A stretch of DNA of 64,000 nt, taken from Mangrovimonas yunxiaonensis (GTDB lineage Bacteria > Bacteroidota > Bacteroidia > Flavobacteriales > Flavobacteriaceae). The position numbers and the translations under genes are program-made. Location of the stretch: assembly GCF_000733475.1 (NCBI RefSeq), contig NZ_JPFK01000007.1, positions 492,501 through 556,500 of the forward strand. The letters run 5' to 3'. The notes below the pieces were generated by a model. That model did not search any database. It was not told where the DNA came from and saw only the letters and a program-made list of their open reading frames with translations. Numbering within the stretch: the first letter of the stretch is position 1; each line of letters starts with the position of its first letter. Positions 8,930 to 16,084 of this stretch are shown here, in pieces.

Positions 8930-8948
8930 ATTTAAATTAAATCTAAAT
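8930..8948 (+). promoter_or_regulatory. 19-bp palindromic operator, proximal box of the porin promoter
   Basis: ATTTAAATTAAATCTAAAT, ending 15 nt before the ATG at 8964. Relative to the -7 element it is 11 bp further downstream than its counterpart at 1329, about one helical turn. Confidence 0.68.
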
Positions 8949-8963
8949 AAAGCTAATCGAAAG

Positions 8964-10121
8964 ATGAAAAGATTTTTACTAGGCGCCTGTTTTTTTATTA
9001 CAGCAATGACAGTAGCCCAAACCGTTCCAGATTCACTTAATACCAATCCTCAAAGTCAGCAAAATGCTGCGCAGCGTATCCTTTCGGGTAACATAAACTC
9101 TGGTGTAACCGTTGGGGGGTATGGCGAGATTACATACAACCAGCCAGAAGGCGATAATGGCGAGTTGGATGTACAGCGTTTGGTTTTATTATTTGGTTAT
9201 AAGTTTAACGATAAAGTACAGTTTGTAACAGAAGTTGAGCTAGAACACGTAGAAGAAGTTTATGTAGAGCAAGCATTTTTACAGTATAGCTTAAGCGATA
9301 ACATTAATTTAAGAGGGGGACTTATGTTGGTGCCAATGGGAATTGTAAACGAGTACCACGAGCCTACCACATTTAATGGTGTAGAGCGCCCTTCAATAGA
9401 CGGGAGCATTGTGCCTACCACCTGGCGTGAAATAGGTGTTGGTGTGGCCGGAAGAATTAACGATGCTTCGTTGCGCTACCAAGCCTACTTGTTTAATGGG
9501 TTTGCCTCTGTAAACAACGGGAAGTACCTTGGTGGAAGCAATGGGTTAAGAAATGGCCGCCAAAAAGGAATTAAGTCTACTGTAGACTCTCCTAATTTCG
9601 CTGCCAAACTGGATTATTACGGTTTGCCAGGCCTTAGATTAGGCTTATCGGGGTATTTTGGACGCACACAAGCAGAAGACGATGTCGAGCAACTAGACGG
9701 ATCTAGCGTAGGCCTATCGATGGTAGGTGCCGATGCACGCTATGCTTACAAACGCTTTACAGCCCGCGGACAATTTATTTATGCCAGTTTAACCGATACC
9801 GAGGCCTATAACACACTTTATGGAGCCGATTTAGGGAGCGCCCTACAAGGTTGGTATTTAGAAGCAGCATACAATTTATTGCCCCTAGACAAAACACAAC
9901 AGTTGTTTGCCTTTGCCCGTTATGAAGATTACGATACCCACGCTTCTGTAGCTGGCGGTTTGCTAAGAAACGACGCTTACCATAGAAACGAATGGACCTT
10001 AGGGTTAAGCTATAAAATAGCACCAGGAGCAGTCGTTAAGGCCGATTATCAAATAAAAGATAATGCCACGGATGTCGATTTGCCAAATCAGTTAAACATC
10101 GGATTGGGTGTATGGTTCTAA
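8964..10121 (+). CDS. Outer-membrane porin, OprO/OprP-like
   Basis: 385 residues. A signal peptide (1-18, ending Thr-Val-Ala-Gln) precedes a polar linker and then alternating beta strands that end in Gly-Val-Trp-Phe, as in outer-membrane barrels. The Gly-Gly-Tyr-Gly-Glu-Ile first strand, the Gly-Leu-Met-Leu-Val-Pro-Met-Gly strand and the Pro-Thr-Thr-Trp-Arg-Glu motif resemble the phosphate-selective porin O/P group; the true solute is unknown. Two operator boxes shared with the TonB receptor operon bracket its promoter, so it is probably produced under the same metal condition. A long hairpin follows at 10147-10195. Confidence 0.82.
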   Translation: MKRFLLGACFFITAMTVAQTVPDSLNTNPQSQQNAAQRILSGNINSGVTVGGYGEITYNQPEGDNGELDVQRLVLLFGYKFNDKVQFVTEVELEHVEEVYVEQAFLQYSLSDNINLRGGLMLVPMGIVNEYHEPTTFNGVERPSIDGSIVPTTWREIGVGVAGRINDASLRYQAYLFNGFASVNNGKYLGGSNGLRNGRQKGIKSTVDSPNFAAKLDYYGLPGLRLGLSGYFGRTQAEDDVEQLDGSSVGLSMVGADARYAYKRFTARGQFIYASLTDTEAYNTLYGADLGSALQGWYLEAAYNLLPLDKTQQLFAFARYEDYDTHASVAGGLLRNDAYHRNEWTLGLSYKIAPGAVVKADYQIKDNATDVDLPNQLNIGLGVWF

Positions 10122-10146
10122 CCCCACAAGTTATATTATAAACTAA

Positions 10147-10195
10147 GCCAATAGCTAAAGTAACCTGTTTTTTACTTTAGCTATTTGGCATTTTT
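10147..10195 (+). terminator. Long hairpin terminator after the porin gene
   Basis: A stem of about 17 bp (10147-10163 with 10172-10189, one bulged base) followed by ATTTTT. The 3' arm contains the TTTG at 10184-10187 that could be the -33 element of the next promoter. Confidence 0.75.
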
Positions 10196-10210
10196 AAGCC
10201 CCAAAATAAA

Positions 10211-10218
10211 TACCTTTG
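10211..10218 (+). promoter_or_regulatory. Promoter -7 element (TACCTTTG) of the FMN-binding gene
   Basis: Exact TAnnTTTG match ending 4 nt before the ATG at 10223, so the transcript should start at or next to the ATG. A possible -33 TTTG lies 23 bp upstream inside the terminator stem. Confidence 0.65.
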
Positions 10219-10222
10219 CATT

Positions 10223-10750
10223 ATGAAATTAAATGTGGTCCTTATACTAACTTTTACCTTAACGTTGGCTACGACTTTCTTGTTTAATGGCGATAAGAAA
10301 AAAGTAACGAAAGAAGTAAAAGCTGCTTTTGGTGTAGAAACCTTTCAAATAACACCAAAGGTTTTTCCTGAGGCCGAGACCAATAAACTACCAGCAACAT
10401 TTAATGCCGATACCTTTTTTGAAATTAAAAAAGATGAAGCTTTATTAGGGTATGCTTATATGTCGAATGCGCCAAGTAAAACAGACACTTTTGATTATTT
10501 GGTTTTGTTCGATGCCAATTTAATTATTAAAAAAACTAAGGTATTGGCATATCGTGAAGACTACGGTGGCGAGATAGGAAGCAAACGTTGGTTACGGCAG
10601 TTTGAAGGCAAAACCACTTCAGATAAACTGGTTTACAAAAGCAACATTGTTGCGATTTCTGGGGCGACCATTTCGGTGCGATCAATGACCGCAGCAGTAA
10701 ACCAGCTTTTAAAATCATTACAAATTCTACAATCAAAACAGTTATTGTAA
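10223..10750 (+). CDS. Exported FMN-binding domain protein
   Basis: 175 residues. An N-terminal hydrophobic segment (about 3-21) is a signal peptide or membrane anchor. The rest matches the FMN_bind domain of NqrC and RnfG: Tyr-Gly-Gly-Glu-Ile-Gly (114-119), Trp123, and Ser-Gly-Ala-Thr (146-149), whose threonine is the usual site of covalent FMN attachment. The aspartate normally found three residues before that serine is Val143 here, so covalent flavinylation is uncertain. Such proteins carry electrons outside the cytoplasmic membrane. The membrane protein gene starts one base after the stop, so the two are one unit. It follows the porin gene but has its own predicted leaderless promoter. 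Confidence 0.85.
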   Translation: MKLNVVLILTFTLTLATTFLFNGDKKKVTKEVKAAFGVETFQITPKVFPEAETNKLPATFNADTFFEIKKDEALLGYAYMSNAPSKTDTFDYLVLFDANLIIKKTKVLAYREDYGGEIGSKRWLRQFEGKTTSDKLVYKSNIVAISGATISVRSMTAAVNQLLKSLQILQSKQLL

Positions 10751-10751
10751 C

Positions 10752-11261
10752 ATGGCTTTAAGCGGTTCCCTACGTACGTTTCCCAAAGAGCTTAAATGGC
10801 TTATAGGTGCCTTTATTGTTGTATTGAGCATAGGTTTTTATACTGGGTTGTTGTTTGTAAACGAAACCACTCACGCCAAACCTGCAGGCATTGAAGAGCA
10901 GTATTTGGGTAACGAAGACCAGGAAGAGGTGGCCGTAATGAAGTTTAAAAAAAGCGATAAGGAAATGCTTACTTTGGTGCACAACCACATGCTATCCCTG
11001 TCGGTTATTTTCTTTTTGTTGGGACTAATTCTTTATACAACAAAACTCCCTAAAAAATTAAAAAGTGTTTTGATGGTCGAGCCCATTGCTTCTGTAGTGT
11101 GTACCTTTGGTGGGATTTATTTTCTTTGGAAAGGCGTCTTATGGATGAAATACATTGTCATGCTCTCAGGTGCTTTAATGACCCTGTCGTATACGCTGGC
11201 CGTAGCCATAATCTTATTTCAGTTGGTGCAAAAGCCCAAACCTAACACTGCCCAAGATTAA
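10752..11261 (+). CDS. Four-helix membrane protein with His-Asn-His motif
   Basis: 169 residues with four predicted membrane helices at about 17-36, 80-97, 107-127 and 134-159, and a periplasmic or cytoplasmic loop of about 40 residues after the first. His77 and His79 (Val-His-Asn-His-Met) sit at the start of helix 2 and could bind heme or metal. I do not recognise a named family. Its position one base after the FMN-binding gene suggests it is the membrane partner that feeds electrons to the flavin protein; this is inference from context. Confidence 0.8.
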   Translation: MALSGSLRTFPKELKWLIGAFIVVLSIGFYTGLLFVNETTHAKPAGIEEQYLGNEDQEEVAVMKFKKSDKEMLTLVHNHMLSLSVIFFLLGLILYTTKLPKKLKSVLMVEPIASVVCTFGGIYFLWKGVLWMKYIVMLSGALMTLSYTLAVAIILFQLVQKPKPNTAQD

Positions 11262-11345
11262 ATAAACTGCGATACTTAAAAAGTCTTGGTGTCTATCAAG
11301 TTTAAGTAGGTATTTTCTTGTACATTTATGGTTTAATTTATCGGT

Positions 11346-12050
11346 ATGAGATACGTTTTGATAGGTTACTTTTTGCTGTTTGCCGTGCAGGGTTATTCTA
11401 AGGAATGGGAAACTCTTAAGCACTATCAAGACCAAACAGGTTTAATTTCATTAACCCATACCGATTGGTTAAAGCAAGACAGAAAGCGAAACACACTGGT
11501 GTGGCAAAATGCCAATCGGCATAATTTAAAACACAACCTGTTTAACGAATACCAAACCATACCAGAACGACGGGATTTCTATTTATGGTATTATAAGGCT
11601 GTAGCACGTAAAGGACACCAAGTGGTTTGGCCTAAAATGGCGCACTATATTTCAAAAAAGTTACGGTTAACCATGGCTTTTCCGTTTAAAATCTTTACAG
11701 ATAAACCCGTTAGGGATTATAGCGTACTAGGCAGTAAAACGGTTTTTAACGAGGCTTTTAAAACAATGGGGCAGTTGCTTTTTTCTGAACAGATTATGGT
11801 AGGCGAACAAGCCTTGGAGTGGGATAAGGCTGTTTTACAGAGCGAACAATACCAATGGTTGGTACCCGTATACGAAACTATCGATAAGAAAACCAAAAGG
11901 ACCATTACAAAAATAGCTCAAGGCAAGTGTCTTTATGCCTTTTTGGTGCCCAAACCCATACGGTTTAAAGGCGACCTTTCCAGTACCGATGACCGGTACC
12001 AATACGCTTTAAATGATTTACGGGCCTACTGCCAAAAGCATTACAAATAA
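11346..12050 (+). CDS. Secreted protein of unknown function
   Basis: 234 residues with a signal peptide (about 1-18, ending Gly-Tyr-Ser). The mature part is basic and rich in Trp, Tyr and Lys, with no motif I recognise. It contains Glu-Arg-Arg-Asp-Phe-Tyr-Leu-Trp-Tyr-Tyr near residue 75 and two late cysteines that could pair. No functional link to the flanking genes is visible. Confidence 0.75.
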   Translation: MRYVLIGYFLLFAVQGYSKEWETLKHYQDQTGLISLTHTDWLKQDRKRNTLVWQNANRHNLKHNLFNEYQTIPERRDFYLWYYKAVARKGHQVVWPKMAHYISKKLRLTMAFPFKIFTDKPVRDYSVLGSKTVFNEAFKTMGQLLFSEQIMVGEQALEWDKAVLQSEQYQWLVPVYETIDKKTKRTITKIAQGKCLYAFLVPKPIRFKGDLSSTDDRYQYALNDLRAYCQKHYK

Positions 12051-12088
12051 TTTAACGAGAAGTTAAAACGTATTCGTCTATAATATTG

Positions 12089-12096
12089 TATATTTG
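12089..12096 (+). promoter_or_regulatory. Promoter -7 element (TATATTTG) of guaB
   Basis: Exact TAnnTTTG match 26 nt before the guaB ATG. The leader between them includes an inverted ATTATAATCGTAAT-like stretch but no riboswitch pattern. Confidence 0.7.
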
Positions 12097-12122
12097 CATG
12101 CAATTATAATCGTAATTGCATC

Positions 12123-13595
12123 ATGACAGCACATCAAAACAAGATACTAGGAGAAGGTTTAACCTACGATGATGTTCTTTTAGTTCCCGCCTATTCAGAA
12201 ATCCTTCCACGCGAAGTAAGCATTAAAACAAAATTCTCACGTAACATTACGCTTAATGTGCCTATTGTATCGGCTGCTATGGATACTGTTACAGAAAGCC
12301 GTATGGCCATTGCTATTGCTCGTGAGGGGGGTATAGGTGTACTTCATAAAAACATGACTATCGAGCAACAGGCTAGTAAGGTAAGGCGTGTAAAACGTGC
12401 TGAGAGCGGTATGATTATAGACCCAGTAACCTTACCATTAACAGCTAAAGTGCAGGACGCCAAGCAAAACATGGCTGAGCATAGCATAGGAGGAATTCCT
12501 ATTGTAGACGATCACGGCATACTAAAGGGCATAGTAACCAACCGTGACTTGCGCTTTGAAAAAAACAATAACAGGCCAATTGTAGAGGTCATGACCTCAG
12601 AAAATTTGGTGACAGCTGGTGAAGGAACGTCGTTAACAGATGCAGAGGTCATTCTTCAAAACAATAAAATTGAAAAACTTCCTGTAGTCGATACCAATAA
12701 CAAATTAATTGGGTTGATTACCTTTAGAGACATTACAAAATTAACACAAAAGCCCAACGCCAATAAAGACAAGTACGGTAGGCTACGAGTGGCTGCAGCT
12801 TTAGGGGTAACAGCCGATGCGGCAGAACGCGCCGAAGCCTTGGTAAATGCAGGGGTAGATGCTGTTATTATCGATACGGCCCACGGGCATACAAAAGGTG
12901 TGGTTGCGGTGTTAAAAGATGTCAAAGCCAAATTCCCAGAATTAGATGTGGTTGTAGGTAATATTGCCACACCAGAAGCAGCTAAATATTTAGTAGATGC
13001 AGGAGCCGATGCTGTAAAAGTAGGGATTGGCCCAGGATCGATTTGTACAACACGTGTTGTTGCTGGTGTCGGTTTTCCGCAGTTTTCGGCTGTGTTAGAA
13101 GTAGCGGCAGCCATAAAAGACAGTGGCGTTCCCGTTATAGCCGATGGCGGTATACGATATACAGGCGATATTCCTAAGGCCATTGCTGCAGGTGCCGATT
13201 GTGTTATGCTAGGATCGTTATTGGCAGGAACCAAAGAATCTCCAGGCGAAACCATTATTTACGAAGGCAGAAAGTTTAAATCGTATCGCGGCATGGGATC
13301 GGTTGAAGCCATGAAACAAGGTAGTAAAGACCGTTATTTCCAAGATGTAGAAGACGATATTAAAAAATTGGTTCCCGAAGGTATTGTAGGCCGTGTTCCT
13401 TATAAAGGAGAATTGGTAGAAAGCATCCATCAATTTATTGGTGGGTTAAGAGCAGGTATGGGCTATTGTGGTGCTAAGGACATTGCAACCTTAAAAGCTA
13501 CAGGGCAGTTTGTGAAAATTACCGCAAGCGGAATTCACGAAAGCCACCCCCATGATGTAACCATTACCAAAGAGGCGCCTAATTATTCGAGATAG
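12123..13595 (+). CDS. guaB: Inosine-5'-monophosphate dehydrogenase
   Basis: 490 residues, the normal bacterial length. It converts IMP to XMP with NAD, the committed step of GMP synthesis in the cytoplasm. A TIM barrel is interrupted by two CBS domains at about 95-205. The active-site loop Gly-Pro-Gly-Ser-Ile-Cys-Thr-Thr carries the catalytic Cys308, and the mobile flap Arg-Gly-Met-Gly-Ser follows near 400. Monocistronic, with its own promoter. Confidence 0.97.
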   Translation: MTAHQNKILGEGLTYDDVLLVPAYSEILPREVSIKTKFSRNITLNVPIVSAAMDTVTESRMAIAIAREGGIGVLHKNMTIEQQASKVRRVKRAESGMIIDPVTLPLTAKVQDAKQNMAEHSIGGIPIVDDHGILKGIVTNRDLRFEKNNNRPIVEVMTSENLVTAGEGTSLTDAEVILQNNKIEKLPVVDTNNKLIGLITFRDITKLTQKPNANKDKYGRLRVAAALGVTADAAERAEALVNAGVDAVIIDTAHGHTKGVVAVLKDVKAKFPELDVVVGNIATPEAAKYLVDAGADAVKVGIGPGSICTTRVVAGVGFPQFSAVLEVAAAIKDSGVPVIADGGIRYTGDIPKAIAAGADCVMLGSLLAGTKESPGETIIYEGRKFKSYRGMGSVEAMKQGSKDRYFQDVEDDIKKLVPEGIVGRVPYKGELVESIHQFIGGLRAGMGYCGAKDIATLKATGQFVKITASGIHESHPHDVTITKEAPNYSR

Positions 13596-13607
13596 CTATT
13601 GTAAAAG

Positions 13608-13615
13608 TATTTTTG
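13608..13615 (+). promoter_or_regulatory. Promoter -7 element (TATTTTTG) of the hydroxylase gene
   Basis: Exact TAnnTTTG match 33 nt before the ATG at 13649. An AGGAGA at 13632-13637 lies 11 nt before the start and is a rare Shine-Dalgarno-like sequence for this genome. Confidence 0.6.
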
Positions 13616-13648
13616 TATTTTTATCCTTATTAGGAGAATACAAGAATC

Positions 13649-14290
13649 ATGAAATCGAAAGTTGATACGCAGTATCAGGTGGGTGAGGCTCAGATATTTA
13701 GAAATAAATTTTTAGAGCGTCTTACAAAAACCGATTTAAAATCGAATGTCCTTGTTTATGGTATTGTTATCGCGGCATTAATCTACTTCGCAATAGCAAA
13801 AATAGGGCTGTCGGTTACTGTGTTTTTAGCTTGGTTTTTTTTCGGTATTGCCTTCTGGACCTTAGCCGAGTACCTGCTTCACAGGTATTTATTTCATTGG
13901 GTTAACGAAAACAGATTTGTTCAGCGGTTTCACTTTATTATGCATGGGTCGCATCACGAGTTTCCAAAAGACAAACAGCGATTGCTTATGCCGCCAGTAC
14001 CGGGGCTTATCCTGGCTTCAGTGTTGTTTGGGGTGTTTTATGTGGTGTTTCTAATTACAGGCTACACCCATTTGGTTTATGGGTTTTTCCCCGGATTTTT
14101 TCTAGGGTATTTAATGTACTCGTTTGTGCACAGGGCCATACACGTTAGTCGTCCGCCAAAACGTTTTAAAAACTTGTGGTTACACCATAATCTGCATCAT
14201 TATCAATATCCAAACAAAGCTTTTGGGGTGTCTAATACCTTTTGGGACAAAGTTTTTGGTACCATGCCGCCAAAACCTAAACAGCATTAA
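13649..14290 (+). CDS. Fatty acid hydroxylase (sterol desaturase superfamily)
   Basis: 213 residues. Four hydrophobic helices alternate with histidine clusters that form a di-iron site: Glu-Tyr-Leu-Leu-His-Arg, His-Gly-Ser-His-His-Glu, His-Arg-Ala-Ile-His and Leu-His-His-Asn-Leu-His-His. This is the FA2H-like pattern of membrane hydroxylases. In Bacteroidota such enzymes are expected to act on fatty acyl chains of membrane lipids, for example 2-hydroxylation; the exact substrate is not determined. The last 4 bases overlap the end of the convergent sirtuin gene. Confidence 0.85.
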   Translation: MKSKVDTQYQVGEAQIFRNKFLERLTKTDLKSNVLVYGIVIAALIYFAIAKIGLSVTVFLAWFFFGIAFWTLAEYLLHRYLFHWVNENRFVQRFHFIMHGSHHEFPKDKQRLLMPPVPGLILASVLFGVFYVVFLITGYTHLVYGFFPGFFLGYLMYSFVHRAIHVSRPPKRFKNLWLHHNLHHYQYPNKAFGVSNTFWDKVFGTMPPKPKQH

Positions 14291-14958
14291 ATAAGCGCAG
14301 TTAATTTTTGCATGCCCGTTGTGGCCTTTTCGGCGATAAGCTGAATGTGGTTTCCTATGTTGGGTGCTGGATGCGGGTCTATATAATACACCCTTGCCGA
14401 TTTTGGGGTGTAAGCCATTAAACTAGCCGCAGGATAGACTTGCAACGAAGTTCCTATAATAACTAAGATATCGGCCGTTTGGCAGATGTTTATAGCTTCA
14501 TCAATTAGCGGTACGGCTTCGCCAAACCATACGATGTGCGGCCGTATTTGATGGCCTTTTTGGCAGAGATCCCCTAATTTAATATCTGCTTTCCAAGGGA
14601 AAACATCGGTTTCATTATACGTGCTTCGCGCTTTTAAAAGTTCGCCATGTAAATGCAGCACATTGGTACTTCCGGCACGCTCGTGCAAATCATCGACATT
14701 CTGGGTAATGATGGACACCTGGTAAGTCGTTTCTAAATCTGCCAAAGCCCTGTGGGCTAAATTTGGGGAAACGCTAAGCAGTTGCCTGCGGCGTTGGTTG
14801 TAAAAATCCAAGACCAATTCGGGATTTTTTGCAAAGCCGATGGGCGAAGCTACTTCCATAACATCATGACCTTCCCAAAGCCCGTTGGCATCTCTAAAGG
14901 TCTTTATGCCACTTTCTGCGCTCATGCCAGCGCCTGTAAGCACAACAAGGTGTTTCAT
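14287..14958 (-). CDS. cobB: NAD-dependent deacylase, sirtuin family
   Basis: 223 residues. NAD-binding Gly-Ala-Gly-Met-Ser-Ala-Glu-Ser-Gly at the N-terminus, Gln-Asn-Val-Asp-Asp-Leu-His in the centre, the catalytic His in Leu-His-Gly-Glu-Leu, and Val-Trp-Phe-Gly-Glu are all present. It removes acyl groups from protein lysines using NAD. The four zinc-binding cysteines expected between the catalytic His and Val-Trp-Phe-Gly-Glu are missing: that stretch has a single cysteine (Leu-Cys-Gln-Lys-Gly-His). Divergent from trmH with a 58-bp gap. Confidence 0.9.
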   Translation of the reverse strand: MKHLVVLTGAGMSAESGIKTFRDANGLWEGHDVMEVASPIGFAKNPELVLDFYNQRRRQLLSVSPNLAHRALADLETTYQVSIITQNVDDLHERAGSTNVLHLHGELLKARSTYNETDVFPWKADIKLGDLCQKGHQIRPHIVWFGEAVPLIDEAINICQTADILVIIGTSLQVYPAASLMAYTPKSARVYYIDPHPAPNIGNHIQLIAEKATTGMQKLTALI

Positions 14959-15004
14959 GGTGTAAAATTGAAATTGTTGACAACTGCAAATTAAGATTTT
15001 AAAT

Positions 15005-15012
15005 TATCTTTG
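15005..15012 (+). promoter_or_regulatory. Promoter -7 element (TATCTTTG) of trmH, leaderless
   Basis: Exact TAnnTTTG match ending only 4 nt before the ATG at 15017. Transcription should begin at the start codon itself. Confidence 0.7.
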
Positions 15013-15016
15013 AAAA

Positions 15017-15673
15017 ATGATTGATATTAAACTTCTAGACTATTTAGAAAGCTATCTAACCCCTAACAGAAAGCAACGCTTTAACCGCGTGTTAGCGCAG
15101 CGAACCAAGCATTTTACGGTTGCTACAGAAGACGTTTATCACATGCACAACACAAGTGCCGTAATTAGAAGTTGCGATGTGTTTGGTATTCAGGACGTGC
15201 ATGTTATTGAAGAGCACAATGCCAAACGCATAGAAAGTGAAATTGCTCTGGGCGCCCAAAAATGGGTGGATGTTTACAGGCATAAAACAGCCTTGGGTTG
15301 CATAACATCCTTAAAAGAAAACGGTTACCAAATTGTGGCAACCACTCCGCATACCAACGACTGCCAGCTGCACGAGTTTGATGTTTCAAAAAAAACCTGT
15401 TTCTTTTTTGGGCGCGAAGTTAATGGGCTTTCTAATACTGTTATGACCCATGCCGATGGTTTTTTAAAAATTCCTATGGTAGGCTTTACCGAAAGTTTAA
15501 ACATTTCGGTATCGGCTGCCATTATCCTGCAACAGGTTACAACACAAGTAAAACAAACAGGCTTAAACTGGCAGTTAACACAAGAGGAGTTGTTGGAGAA
15601 GCGGTTTGATTGGGCTCGAAAATCCTTGAAAAATTACGATAAGCTGGTGAAACATTATTACGAAAACCAATAG
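15017..15673 (+). CDS. trmH: tRNA (guanosine(18)-2'-O)-methyltransferase
   Basis: 218 residues of the SpoU/TrmH SPOUT family, which methylates the ribose of G18 in the tRNA D-loop. Visible motifs are Asn-Thr-Ser-Ala-Val-Ile-Arg-Ser (motif 1 region), Phe-Phe-Gly-Arg-Glu-Val-Asn-Gly-Leu (motif 2) and Ser-Leu-Asn-Ile-Ser-Val-Ser-Ala-Ala (motif 3), which form the S-adenosylmethionine knot. The N-terminal extension and C-terminal helix fit TrmH rather than the rRNA enzyme RlmB. Confidence 0.88.
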   Translation: MIDIKLLDYLESYLTPNRKQRFNRVLAQRTKHFTVATEDVYHMHNTSAVIRSCDVFGIQDVHVIEEHNAKRIESEIALGAQKWVDVYRHKTALGCITSLKENGYQIVATTPHTNDCQLHEFDVSKKTCFFFGREVNGLSNTVMTHADGFLKIPMVGFTESLNISVSAAIILQQVTTQVKQTGLNWQLTQEELLEKRFDWARKSLKNYDKLVKHYYENQ

Positions 15674-15709
15674 ATTGCTTATCTTTAGGAACATACAATT
15701 CCTAGCGTT

Positions 15710-16084
15710 ATGACACACAATATGGTTGGCTGGTTTGAAATTCCTGTTTTAGACATGGAAAGAGCCAAAACATTTTACGAAACGGTTTTTAAGATTAGCA
15801 TTCAAGTTGTTGATTTTGACGGTTTGTTAATGGGGTGGTTTCCCGATAGGGGGCAAGCACATGGTGCCAATGGCACTTTAATTAAACAAGCTACTTATGT
15901 GCCAAGCGAAAAAGGTACCTTGGTATATTTTATTTCTGAAGATGTTAATAACGAGTTGAACCGTGTGGTCGCTGCCGGCGGTAAACTCTATCAGCCTAAA
16001 ACGCAAATATCGCCCGAACACGGGTTTATGGGAGCTTTTATAGACACCGAAGGGAATAGGGTAGCCCTACACTCTGTAAAATAA
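15710..16084 (+). CDS. VOC (glyoxalase/bleomycin resistance-like) family protein
   Basis: 124 residues forming two beta-alpha-beta-beta-beta modules. Val-Gly-Trp-Phe-Glu-Ile-Pro-Val and Ala-Lys-Thr-Phe-Tyr-Glu at the start and Glu-Gly-Asn-Arg-Val-Ala-Leu-His near the end are typical of the vicinal-oxygen-chelate fold. Substrate unknown. A TATCTTTA near 15678 is a one-base-off promoter element. The stop is immediately adjacent to the stop of the convergent gene at 16085. Confidence 0.85.
   Translation: MTHNMVGWFEIPVLDMERAKTFYETVFKISIQVVDFDGLLMGWFPDRGQAHGANGTLIKQATYVPSEKGTLVYFISEDVNNELNRVVAAGGKLYQPKTQISPEHGFMGAFIDTEGNRVALHSVK

Noticed and set aside
8814-8963. AT-rich palindromes read as simple low-complexity sequence
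   Set aside because: The identical 19-bp pattern and 46-bp phasing shared with the TonB promoter make chance unlikely, so they are reported as operators instead.
12097-12122. Possible guanine riboswitch before guaB
   Set aside because: Only about 26 nt separate promoter and start codon, too short for a purine aptamer.
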